A stretch of DNA of 64,000 bases, taken from the NCBI GenBank assembly GCA_964036665.1, contig OZ038529.1, positions 16,934,060 to 16,998,059 on the forward strand, written 5' to 3'. Origin of the DNA: Gordius sp. MW1 (taxonomy: Eukaryota > Nematomorpha > Gordioida > Gordea > Gordiidae). Below are positions 35,463 through 46,472 of this stretch, one piece after another. A model generated the notes under the pieces. That model saw nothing but the letters and a program-made list of their open reading frames with translations. It was not told the DNA's origin and did no database searches. Every line of letters begins with the position of its first letter. Position 1 is the first letter of the stretch. The position numbers were made by a program, and so were the translations under genes.

Positions 35463-38195
35463 AGACGGTTAAAGAAATTAGTTGTGGAAAGAATGAGACT
35501 AACGTGCTGGAATGTGGCCACATTGACGGGAAAGAATATTGAGGTGGCACAAATGCTAAAAAGTAGAAGGGTACACAGTACCTGGCTACAAGGGACGACA
35601 TGGAACGGTACTAAAGCTCGGGAGATATGAAAAGGATATAAACTATTCTACAGTGGGTTATCAAATCTTAGAAACGGGGTCGGTATCGTCTAAGCGAATC
35701 GTTCAAGGACAAGGTGGTGGAAGTCAAGCGTTGTTCAGACAGGTTAATGTGAAGATTGCAGATCAAGGAAACCTCCTAACCGTTATGTGCGCATATGCTC
35801 CCTAATTAGATGTATGGAATCATAAGAAGACATATTCCGGAATAGGACATGAAGAAAAGCTATTTATTGGTGCGGTTAACGCCCACGTAGGGAAAGTTCG
35901 CCTTGGGCATGAACGAAATCATGGAGGCTGGGGGCATGGTATGGAGAACAAAGAAGGTGAAAAACTTTTCCAAGTATCCTATACAGACGAAGCGATCGTA
36001 CCTATTTTCAAAAATGGGAGGATCATATTATGACTTATAGAAGTGGGAGGCCTTTTAGTCAAATTGACTATCTGGTCATAGGGAGAGAGGACTTATGGAG
36101 TATCAAGGATGGCGAAATAATACAGGGAGAAGAAATCGCTATACCCTCCTCAATTTGTGATGGATCTTGAAAGAAAAATATTTCCCGAAAGAAGAATTTA
36201 TGAATCTTGAATTCGAAACTAAACAGGATGCGTCGACGAGAAGAATACCATCAAAACGCCTCCTCACTCTTGGGTGCAAAGAAGTTGCAAAGGGACGTAG
36301 ACGACAATTGGGAGACGCTAACTAAGGACATAATAGAAAGGAGGCAAAGCTATGTAAGGAACTAGGGTGGTGGGATCAATCGGTTAGGGATTTCATCGAA
36401 AGTACGATAAAATATAAGCTCTGACATAAATAAAAAAGTGGATTATCAAGAGTATAAGGAGGCAAAGAGAGCCTCATAAAAGGACGTTGCAATAGCGAAG
36501 AATGCCGCGTACAACGGGATGGCAAACAAACTCGACCATAAAGCGGGCGACTACTGTCTTATGTATGAATTAGCTAAGATAAGAGAGATAAAAAATTGTG
36601 ATGTCGGAGTCCTTAAAATAAACAGAAGAGAAAAATGTCAAACTTTATTTAAGCCAAAGCAAGTGATGCAAAGGCGGAAAGGATATTTCAAGGAAACTAT
36701 GAATATTGCAATTGGCAAAGATTCCCTTCCCGCTATTAAGCCAATCATAAGTATGGTCGAACTCTTTCAGGAGGATGAAGTTAAGACAAAGATGCAAAAA
36801 GGAAAAAGCTAATGGCCCGGAAGTCCTATGGAAGCATGGTTCGGATGTCGAGAAGGTGAAGCCACGACGATGAATTTTTTTAAGAAGATATTGTAAGAGA
36901 ACAAATTTATAATCAAAGGAGAGCAAGCAGGAAACTCTTATTCAAAGGCAAAAAAGAGCCCAGGAGTACGCCAATAAAAGAGGTGTCAAGCTAACTTGTC
37001 ACTCCTTGAAGCTTATGGAAAGGATCTTATTAACAAGTCTGATTAACGAGGTGGAAATATCGGCTAACCAATGCGGATATGTGGCCGCCATCCAAAAATC
37101 GACCCAATCTTCGCATTAAGAAAAATGATGGAAAAATATGGTGAGAGAAGATACCGACATATGGTCTTTACCGATGAGAAAACCTATGATACGTTCTCTC
37201 GCGATTTAATATATAGGCGCTTGAAAAAACAAAATGTCCCTGACGCATATATACAGCTTATGAAAAATATTTATGAAGCCTCAAACTCTTGCTTTAGGGC
37301 GACAGTTAGAGACTCTAAACCTTTTCGGGTTAATATTGGACATCAAGGCTCTGCTTTAAGTCCCTTTTTGTTAAACATGATTATGGATACGAAAATGAGA
37401 GACATTAAAAAGACATCTCCTTAGTGTATGCTATATACCGATGACATACTACTATGCGAAGAGAAAAGTAGAAATTATTGGAAGAAGCCGAAAAGTGTTA
37501 AAAGCGTTAGATGGGTATAATTTAAAAATCAAAGATCGAAAAACTGTATAAATGGAGATGAACGTTATAGGCACCACATAGCTAATGACCGTCTAAATTA
37601 CCCAAAAGTAGACATGTTTACATACCCCGGCTAGATATTACATCAAGAGAAATCTTGCGCAACAGAAGTCAATTCCCGGATTAAAAAGGATGGCTTAAAT
37701 AGCGAAGTATCTTCGGTGTAATGTGCGACAAGAAAGTGCCAATATAGTTGAAGAGCAATGCTTACAAATCCATCATAAGATCTTACAAAAGTGAAACATG
37801 GACATTAAACACCACGGAAGAAAAAATATTACAAGCAACAGAGATGAGAATGATAGGGTGGAGCTTATGGTAGACTAAGCTCGATTTATGACGAATGACT
37901 TTCTCATGACAAAAATGGGTATTTAGCATATGGCGACGAAAATCGTTTAAGGTAATATGGGCATATACTAAGAAGAAGACGAATGAAATAAATCGAAAAT
38001 ACTAAAACAGGGGGAGAGAGTAAGAAGACGAACTCATGTCACGTGGAAAAGGCAAGTGGACAAAGTTAGGAAAACGGAGAAGATTAATTAACACATGGCA
38101 CTAACCCGATCAAGATGGAAGAAATCATCAAAATAAACCCCACGACTGTGGATTCTAATACTTGATAAAGAGGATTTGATAAGGAATATATATAT
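35463..38195 (+). mobile_element. RTE-type LINE, degenerate
   Basis: The endonuclease begins at the ATG at 35493 (MRLTCWNVATLTGKNIEVAQ), with a region near 35860-35900 reading FIGAVNAHVGK, as in the RTE apurinic endonuclease. A middle segment (36519-36812) matches the linker between endonuclease and reverse transcriptase. Reverse transcriptase is seen at 37071-37424 (GHQGSALSPFLLNMIMD) and, in another frame, the catalytic box near 37430 (LYTDDILLCEE). The end near 38130-38180 resembles the RTE 3' tail. The reading frame is broken many times by stops and frame changes, so it cannot be active. Related fragments lie at 39696-41640 and 52515-53200. Confidence 0.85.
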
Positions 38196-38505
38196 TATAA
38201 ACTATTTTCAGACTTATTAGATTATCTTAATGTATTTAATAAATGATCTCAAAAATTAATATTATCATAAAACTTATTCCAAGAAAATAAATGATATGAT
38301 AAAGATATATTTTCCTTCAACGCAAGGATCAGGGGAACTTTCAGGGAAAATACGGGAAATGATTGAAAAAAGGGAAAAGATTAGATAGCCAAAGGATAAA
38401 TTGACAATATAAATAATATTATCAAAAACAACAACCCTTTTAACATTAGATTTATTTAAAATTATACAAACTAATTTATTAAATGCACCAAATGTATATA
38501 ATTAT

Positions 38506-38697
38506 CTCTCAACCGACCCAGAAATACCTTGTGGTGGTGGGTGGTGGTTGAATTTGTGCACTCTAGCTAAATACAATTTTGTGTTGTCACTTGTAGGGTC
38601 ACCCTATTGGCAAGGTCCTTAGTGAAGGATCTCACTAGAATTTCTGGGCTTTTGTTGGAGTGCTATTGAAATGGTAGTGCTAGGTTGACCAAACAAT
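38506..38697 (-). repeat. Unclassified interspersed repeat, copy A
   Basis: Its complement shares about 190 bp with copy B (41890-41922 plus 43600-43780): AAAGCCCAGAAATT, CAATAGGGTGACCC, AAATTGTATTT and CAAGGTATTTCTG in the same order. There is no coding and no obvious terminal repeat. It might be a SINE or a piece of a longer element. Confidence 0.65.
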
Positions 38698-38702
38698 TTG
38701 AG

Positions 38703-39695
38703 CATAGGTGTAACTAGGATTTACTCATGGGTAGTGTTAGAAAATTTTTAAGATGAAATTTTTCTTGTAAATATTTTTTTTGGATAAAAATGTTTTTTTT
38801 CTAAAACTTTAAAGTGACAATAGCGTAAAAACAATAAAATACTAAAAGTAAAATTCCAACAATATTTATTTATATTCAATATACAATAAAAAAACGATAT
38901 AAATTAAAAATCAATATCGACGATTTTTAGATAGAAACGCATTTACAACATCTTTAGTTTCAGAAGTATATTGCCTGTGTATATAGAGCAACGTTAATCC
39001 GGTAAGCCTGAAATCAAAAATTAATAAAACCATTTAGTTTACCTTTCTTGTCCAATTGTGCTTCTAAGATATGTTTTAAGTCTTTTTAGTGCTGTAAAAC
39101 ACCGTTCATTAGAGCACGTTGTTACAGGTAGGGTTGCTAATATATGGTAAAAAATTTTAATATTAGGATAAATATCTAGTTTGGAATGATTAAATAAGGT
39201 ATCCAATGCATTGCTAGTTAATATTTAGGATGAATACTACGATTTAATATCGGATTCAAACTGCTCTTCTGATCCTTCAAGATCATCTTCATAAAATTTT
39301 GCTAATATTAAAAAATTATTCAAGAGGGGTGAGCTGAACGGGGTCTTTAATAAAGAGGGTATCAAATCCCATAAGTGGTTTTTAGTGACGTTCATCTAAT
39401 TCAGCTAAAACAGAATCCAAAAAGGGATTATACAACGAGATCCTGTAATAGGCTTTAGGGCATGTTGTCTGTATGTTTGACCTTAATGTTTGAAGAGACG
39501 TCCTTCTAGGAATAGTAATGAAAAAATCATGACTTTTTCCAAATGTTGAAACACTGGTAAAAATAGTTTTAAACCCCTCTTCGAAATTTTTAGGCAAATC
39601 TTTGATTTGGCAAAATAGCAATTTGGGCGGCATATATTGCCCGTGATAGATCGATGTTAATTGTTTGCAAATACTTGCTAAGATGTATTGTATAG
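38703..39695 (-). mobile_element. hAT element, 3' half only (transposase C-terminal part)
   Basis: The left terminus CATAGGTGTAACTAGGATTT matches the deleted copy at 31695. Coding runs on the minus strand. From 39695 down a frame includes KAYYRISLYNPFLDSVLAEL, typical of the central region of hAT transposases with a DUF4371-like fold. In other frames near 39060-39150 comes TTCSNERCFTALKRLKTYLR, the hAT dimerisation motif, and near 38925-38965 PETKDVVNAFLSKNRRY, the C-terminus. Frame changes separate these pieces. The N-terminal half is absent: the sequence switches to LINE at about 39695. Confidence 0.75.
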
Positions 39696-41640
39696 GGAGC
39701 TGAACCTTGATGGACTCCAGTGTTGATGGCAAAGCTTGTAGTCCCCACCGTTGTTCTAACGTACGTTCTATTTACCTTGTAACATATCTTGACGTATAAT
39801 TTTGGCACATTGTTTTCTTTAAGACATTACCACACTAAAGTACGAGGAACTTTATCGAACGCTTACTCTAGATCGATGAAACACATGTGCAAATCCTCTT
39901 CCCTTTCTCTAAACCGTTCCATTAATCTTCTAACATAGGGCGTCAAATCAGATTTCGAATTTGAACCAAACTCCGAAGCCGTTTTTCGATTACCTTTTCC
40001 CACACCTTGAAAGTGTGACTCATAAGCTTTATCCCTCTGTAATTGTTACAATCCTGAATGTCTCCTTTCATCTTTTATATCGGTATCATGTAGCTATCCC
40101 TCCACTCGTTAGGCATTTTACCCGTTTTCAAGATATTGTTGGAGGTGCACCAGTATTGCCTAACGCTTTACACTCTATTGGTATATTGTCTGGTCCAAGA
40201 GCTTTTCCTGACTCTAGTTTCCATAGCAACTTTGACTTCCGTTTCCGTGATCCTGTACGCTGTGTTTAATTCTTCTATTGTATTTTCCTGATTAATGTCT
40301 TCAACTACAGGCCCCTTTTCAATTGATAAATCCCTATAATAGTCGTACCATCTTTGTAGTATATGGCTGTCATGTGTTAGTATTTCTCCCTTTTGACCCT
40401 TGATTAGCCGGCATTCTAGGTAATCTTTAGAATTTCGGGCCCTTGACTTTGCGATTTTGTAGATTAATCTTTCTCCTTCCTTTGAGTTTAGTTTTACATT
40501 TATATCGTCGTACACCTTGTTTTTAGCTTTTGCTACGAAATTTTACCCGATCTTTTAGCTACTTGATAAGCTTGCTTAACATTACTATCCTTGCTTTTAC
40601 ACCAAACTTTTTACAATCTCTTCTTTTCCTTGATACATTTTTGCACTTCTTCATTCCACCACCACGTCTCCTTGAGAGTTCATTTAGTGAACTCGCTTTC
40701 ACCTAATATTTGTCGTCCCACTTCGCATTGTGCCAGCTATATTATTCCATTGATCCTCACAAAAAGTATTTTCCTTAAATTCAGCAGGTTTAATTACTTG
40801 TTCCTGAATATGTTGAATATTATCCTTTAGTTTCCTTCTTTATATAGTAGCCGCTACTCTTTGTACTTTTTCCTTTTAAGGCCCTTTAATATAAAGTCCA
40901 TCATCAACAGCTTGTGTTGGCAAGCCAATATTTCACTCAGTATTACCTTAACATTTTGAACATACTTTAAGTGCGCTCTTTGACTAGAAAGAAATCTCTA
41001 AGAGTGGTACGGCTGCCGCTTTTGTACGTTATTAGATGTTCCTGTCTATTTTTGAAGAAAGTATATCCTATTGCTAGGTCAGAAGCTTGAGAAATTTCTA
41101 GAATTTCCGTACCTCCTTCATTTCTTAGGCCGCCCCGACCATCGATTTCTTTCAAATCCTCCACTGGATTTGCCCACGTGTTCATTGAGGTCCGCTCCGA
41201 TAATTATTAGTCCCTCTTTACCGAATTAGAATATCTTCATGCTCCCTCCAAAAACAATCTTTTTCCGCCTCAGAGCATCCACTTTGAGGGGCGTATATAA
41301 CGTTTATCGTAGTAAATTTATAACAAAGTTGTCGCCATAATTCTGTCATTGATTCTTTTAACGTCGACGACAGTTTGCTGAAATTCTTCCGATAGCACTA
41401 TACCGACGCCATTCCGATGCGTTTTTGTACCGTAAAAATATAATTTGCATCCGTAACCTATGTATTTTGCTTTTTGGCCCTTCCATTTGGTCTCTTGTAT
41501 GCAAGCGATATCACTTTTTCTCCTCCTTAGAACGTCTGTCAATTCTCTGCTTTGCTAGTCATTGTACCAATATTCTACAATATTCCATGACCCAAATTTT
41601 ATTCTACGCAAACTATAACCGCTTCCGTTTGTTGAGAGAG
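39696..41640 (-). mobile_element. RTE-type LINE lacking its 3' end
   Basis: Read on the minus strand, the endonuclease lies at 41542-41318 (SDIACIQETKWKGQKAKYIG, then GVGIVLSEEF) and 41185-40967 (NTWANPVEDLKEIDGRGGLR). A linker follows at 40515-40168 (RARNSKDYLECRLIKGQKGE), and reverse transcriptase continues to NTGVHQGSA at about 39698, where homology stops. The C-terminal part of reverse transcriptase and the 3' tail are missing. Several frame breaks are present. Loss of the 3' end is unlike ordinary LINE truncation, which removes 5' sequence, and points to a later deletion or recombination with the hAT copy beside it. Confidence 0.85.
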
Positions 41641-41922
41641 CGGTAGCCTTCGTTTATTTGCCACTTCCAGGCGAAGAGCGTCGCTTAAGAGGGACGCCCT
41701 AGCTTGGTTTTTATGCTGCTTCTTTGTTATAGTTTACATTTTGGTTTATATGGAATTAGGGAGTATTGTTATTTCGGCCTTCCAAAACGGAACTATGTTA
41801 GATTTTGGCGCTTGACTACCTACTATTCTTTATGATGCCGTCATTTTGGTGAACTAAACTTTTCTTTAAACCACTCGTATTTATAGGCATAATCTACTTC
41901 CATTTCACTAGTACTCCCTCAA

Positions 41923-42316
41923 TTTGTAATCCCAAGATACGAAGGGATTATTAACGATCTATCGTCTTATTTATAAATTCTAATCTAAAGACGCGACGAA
42001 AAAATATACACGAAAATAAGTTTAGAGATATATTTTAGTTTTCTACATTTTTCCTTCTTTTATTATTATCGACACACCAAACTATAATAATTATATATGG
42101 TAGTTAATTTTCGATAACTATCAAAATATATTATGTTAACTCATCGTAATCCTAATCTCTATTTGCGATCGCGACGGTAATAAAAAGCGAAGTGGTAACA
42201 ATCTATATTTAGCGTAGTGGTATAAACTGTCATGACTATGCGTAAAGTAAGTTTCTATCGAATGTGGGGGGGGGGGGTGTTATAAAATATAAATTCTCGG
42301 GTGCAAGGACACCACA
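41923..42316. repeat. LTR of the small element (left)
   Basis: About 390 bp, nearly identical to 43210-43599. It contains a poly-G tract near 42266. Confidence 0.8.
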
Positions 42317-43209
42317 CCTCCCCCTTTAACGAGAAGAAGACTTAATGTCCTAACGTTCTGATAAAGGTATGGGATTCAGTGTTGTTGAAAACCATTTAAA
42401 GGTCGAGGCGGCGATTTACCTTATTTCTTAATCAAAGTTCAAATAAATCATAGGTATAACCAACAATATAATTTTTAAAAACTGCTGACATCTAGCCCAT
42501 TCATTTAATTTATCGTTCTGCCTTTGCCCTCGGAACTGATTCATGGACAACTGATTTCAATGAAATCCTGCCCTCTGAATTAGTTATAAAATGGGGTGCT
42601 TCACGGCTACAAGACTCAGCGTCCCCGCTCTCTAAAACACCACTGGGCAACAGCTTTAACCAAAATTATAATCAATATATACTAAATTATCATCAAAAGG
42701 CTGTACCGTTTTACTTTTATTTTATACCTATACTTTAACCTGCCATTTTTAAATAATCATTTCTCTCGCCACCCCTTCCTAATTTTATAGAAACATGCGC
42801 AAACCGCCAATAATAATAATAATAAAAGAAAACGGGGGGTTTGGTTAAATATTGGTTAATAACAATAATCGCCTTATCATCATTAATATATGTGAAAAAA
42901 AAAGTATACTATCTTACATAATATTTAAGTATTGAATAATTGGTGTGAATATATTTTTCATTTGTTGACACTCAGGCATGCTTCAGTCTGGGTGGGTATT
43001 TGCTTAAAAATTTTTCACTTTCCTCAGGTGTATTCGTGTCTGAGAATATTTCTTGCACTGAATTAAAGAACGGAATAGTTAAGTGGTTCGGGATTTTTAT
43101 TCGTTTGAAGAATTTAGCCAATATTTTGTCTTAGTTAGTGGTTCGATTGTTTTAGTAAGTGGTTCAATTGTTTTAGTAAGTGGTTCGATTCCAACATTTC
43201 CGGTGCCAA

Positions 43210-43599
43210 TTTGTTATCCCATTGATACGAAGGGATTATTAACGATCTATCGTCTTATTTATAAATTCTAATCTAAAGACGCGACGAAAAAATATACACG
43301 AAAATAAGTTTAGAGATATATTTTAGTTTTCTACATTTTTCCTTCTTTTATTATTATCGACACACCAAACTATAATAATTATATATGGTAGTTAATTTTC
43401 GATAACTATCAAATTATGTTAACTCATCGTAATCCTAATCTCTATTTGCGATCGCGACGGTAATAAAAAGCGAAGTGGTAACAATCTATATTTAGCGTAG
43501 TGGTATAAACTGTCATGACTATGCGTAAAGTAAGTTTCTATCGAATGTGGGGGGGGGGGGTGTTATAAAATATAAATTCTCGGGTGCAAGGACACCACA
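43210..43599. repeat. LTR of the small element (right)
   Basis: This is the partner of 41923-42316. On the minus strand it is the 5' LTR, adjacent to the primer-binding-like sequence. Confidence 0.8.
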
Positions 43600-43780
43600 C
43601 TCAAAAAGCCCAGAAATTTTAGTCTGACCCTTCACCAAGAACCTTGCTAATAGGGTGACCCCACCAGTAACAAACACAAAAATTGTATTTGGCGACCAAA
43701 GGTATAGCTTCTTGGATCACGAGAGTACACAAGCTTATCCACCACTACAAGGTATTTCTGACTCGGTTGAGGTTTTTATA

Positions 43781-44670
43781 ATGCTTTTACGCCAAATAAA
43801 CAATGTATAAATATGAAAAAATTAATAAAACTAATAAATGATATTTTTGTAAATATAGGGTGCTGCATCACTCCGTATGAATATCTAGACACATCCATAA
43901 CAAGTCAGCTATAAAACTACGAATTTTCAATTATTCGCACCCAAGTGAACATGGTTGTGGTTGAGTTTTTTATGCCTAATTTATATCAGTTCACGGTGGC
44001 ACATTTTAAATGTCTCTTTAAAACTGAGACCCTTGAGGCTAAATTATATATTGTAGATCAGTAAAATTTTGTTATTTAAATTTATAAAACAATGTGAAAT
44101 CAAATCAAAGGATGTAAGTTAATATATTAAATACACTTTATCACCAACAATAAAAGTAATTTTACTCCCCTAAATTTGCATTTTAATATGTTTTTATTAT
44201 GTTTTGCAAATAAATCTAATCTTTGGGAATTTGTTTCCCCGATCTTGTCCAATATAGCTTGGTCCAAATGTATTCTGAACAGGGCTCTGAAAAATCAAAA
44301 CAATCAAGCTCATGGCGGGCTTGATGAGCCAATTCAGAAGCCGCATGGCCCAAGTCAACTCAAGCAAACAAACCAAACGTCATTTTCCAAATTAACACAT
44401 TTAAGATAATATAACGTTCCTACAACGTTTCCTATATACAATGAAATTTTTGTTTACAACTTTAAAAGTTAATTATCATGTTATTAAATTAAAACACACA
44501 TTTGTATATGTATAAAAAAAATTAATTAGAAATATAAAATTTACTATTTAGGATTTAAAAAAATATGACACTTTAGGCTCTGTTATTGGCCAGAAGACTT
44601 AAGGCTCAGGTATTGCCCAACTTCCATAAAAACATTTTATACAAAGGCGTTATTCTTTCAATTTTTTCAC
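43781..44670. other. No gene; part of a GCCCG-type repeat
   Basis: AT-rich sequence. CAGGGCTCTGAAAAATC near 44280, followed by GGCGGGCTTGATGAGCC, resembles the ends of the GC-motif repeats, but the other end was not placed. Confidence 0.4.
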
Positions 44671-44935
44671 CATAGCGTAGCCAGGATTGCCTCAAGGGGG
44701 GAGGGGGGTTTCAAAAAAAATTGACATATAATTATATTAAACAAAAATGTATTAAAATTATATTCAGTAGTGGCTGAGGCAGGACTATTTAAATAAGGGT
44801 GGGGAAGGGGGGTAAATTTTCTGTCAAAAAATTTAGATTATACAAAACTAATTAAAATAATTTAAATTTTATATCTACGATGGGTTTTTGGTGAAAAATG
44901 CATTAATAATATCTTCAGGGACTCAGATTGCAAAG
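44671..44935 (-). mobile_element. hAT 3'-terminal fragment
   Basis: The end CATAGCGTAGCCAGGATTGC and CTCAAGGGGG is followed on the minus strand near 44890-44930 by SPEDIINAFFTKNP, a diverged version of the hAT transposase C-terminus seen at 31695 and 38703. The remainder of the element is not visible. Confidence 0.6.
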
Positions 44936-45900
44936 AGCACCTTCCAATTTTTCTGTTTGGCTTTTTAAACATTTTTGCCAATATTAAAACAATCATTATT
45001 TGGGTATATGTTGAAAATGTTCAATATTTATCATTTTAAAAAAGTCAGTATCAAACAGGATTTTGTTTCTTCCAACAAATAACGCGCTGTTAAATTTTTA
45101 TTAGTAGCACTTTAAGCTGCATAAAACAATTTACAATAATTGAAATTCTATGCAAGCTCAATTTTATATAATAAATATACCTATTTTTGTTAATTTTTCA
45201 CGATCCCCTTATTAAAAAATTACCACTCTTGGAACCACTTATTTAAGAATCACAATTTCTAAAAAATTAATATGGATAAGTATATTGTAAATAAATACCA
45301 TAAAAAACACGATTTTTATATATTAAAATTAAAAGGTTTTGCCCCTACTTATAGCTAGGCCCCTCCCGAGCCCATTTTATTACCATAACGCTCGTCCAAG
45401 CCCGACCCGCAATTTTTAACAAAAAGTCCATCCAAGCCCACTTTGGTGGTGCCAGCTGTATCTGCTTTAATAAAGTTAGCTACTTAATGATCATCAAAAA
45501 ATAAACTTTAAAAAGGAATTTACTAAACCAGGAAGAATATTAATATTTAGTTGAATTTTCACATCAACTACTATTGTAAAATTAGCACGCACAATTTCTA
45601 AAGAAACTAGATTTTGAATTATATTTAAAAATGAAGCATGCCTGAATGAAATGTGCAAAACGCTTTGTAAAATTATCATTTACATTGTTATAATCTTCTC
45701 TAGTAGTATAATATCCGCAATTTCTATTAACAAGGAATCAATGTAAGTTTAAATAACCAAGTCAAATAATTAGAAAAAAAACCTTTATAACTAAAATTTG
45801 GCTTGTATTAGCATTTTCCTCGTTTATTTAGGTTGAGATAATTTTTTAGAGAAATAATTAAGAATTAAATTCTACTCTTTAGAAAACACGCACAGAAAAT
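44936..45900. repeat. Interspersed repeat related to 20925-21910
   Basis: Order-conserved words are shared with 20925-21910: TATGTTGAAAATGTTCAAT, a GCCCG block (AGCCCGACCCGC), TACTTAATGATCATC-like sequence, and GTGCAAAACGCTTTGTAAAA. No coding. The relation to the 20729 element shows the family is longer than the inverted copy at 32740 suggests. Confidence 0.55.
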
Positions 45901-46472
45901 TTCTGAATAAATAGAGTTAGAATTAGGAGATTTTTTCAAAATACATATAAAATCAATTAAGATAATATCACAACAAAGATCCCTTGTCTTCAGCCGAGGC
46001 TCTGAAAATTTCAAATACTCAGAAATTAACAATCTAATATATAAAATTCTCATACCACGGTGTTTGTTGTTAAACTCCTCCGAAACGGCTGAACCGATTT
46101 TTATGAAAATTTTTGCGAATATTCGGTAGGTCTGAGAAGAGGTTTTAAACTATATTCGAAATCTCTAAGTGATAAGACGGTCAAATTATTTTGTTTTATA
46201 CGTTTTGACGTTTAATAAACCGTCAATCAAAAGCAACCTCATGACGTCATATGAAGTCATACAGGGATACTGAAAAATGCAACAATTTACGTCATAGATG
46301 TATACTGTAAAATGCGACAATGTAAATAATCTTATATATAAAAATGCTGAAGTATTCTACTTACAAAACCACCATATAGCATGGGCGTAGCCTGAAGAAG
46401 AATTCGATAGTTTAATGTTTTTCATCTTTAAGTAATTCAATTTGATATATTAATTATATTTTATAGGTAACA

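Larger units (their letters stand above)
41923..43599 (-). mobile_element. Small LTR element, non-autonomous, fossil
   Basis: Two direct repeats of about 390 bp enclose only about 0.9 kb. Read on the minus strand the repeats start TGTGGTGTCC and end near TAACA, and the sequence after the first repeat (TTGGCACCGGAAATGTTGG) looks like a primer-binding site. CTCAA flanks the element at 41918-41922 and 43600-43604. No gag or pol motif is seen inside, so it is a short passenger-type element rather than a coding one. The two repeats differ at only a few positions, so it is fairly young. A triplet of about 21-bp units (AGTGGTTCGATTG) lies near 43138-43195. Confidence 0.75.
41890..43780 (+). repeat. 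Unclassified interspersed repeat, copy B, split by the small LTR element
   Basis: The left part (41890-41922, CTACTTCCATTTCACTAG then TACTCCCTCAA) and right part (43600-43780) together match the complement of copy A (38506-38697) across the insertion point. This confirms that the LTR element landed in the repeat. A and B are in opposite orientations. Confidence 0.65.

Noticed and set aside
39961-40830. Plus-strand open frames of 79-102 codons
   Set aside because: They are antisense to the RTE LINE.
43165-43212. GGTTCGATTCC followed by GGTGCCAA, resembling the 3' half of a tRNA gene
   Set aside because: The T-stem does not pair well and there is no 5' half; the position next to an LTR makes a primer-binding region the better reading.
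46331-46395. Second Helitron-like start (TCTTATATATAAAAATGC) and a lone CATGGGCGTAGCC
   Set aside because: Each lacks a partner end; the outer start at 46033 with its A flank explains the element, and the lone motif may be a fragment or chance.
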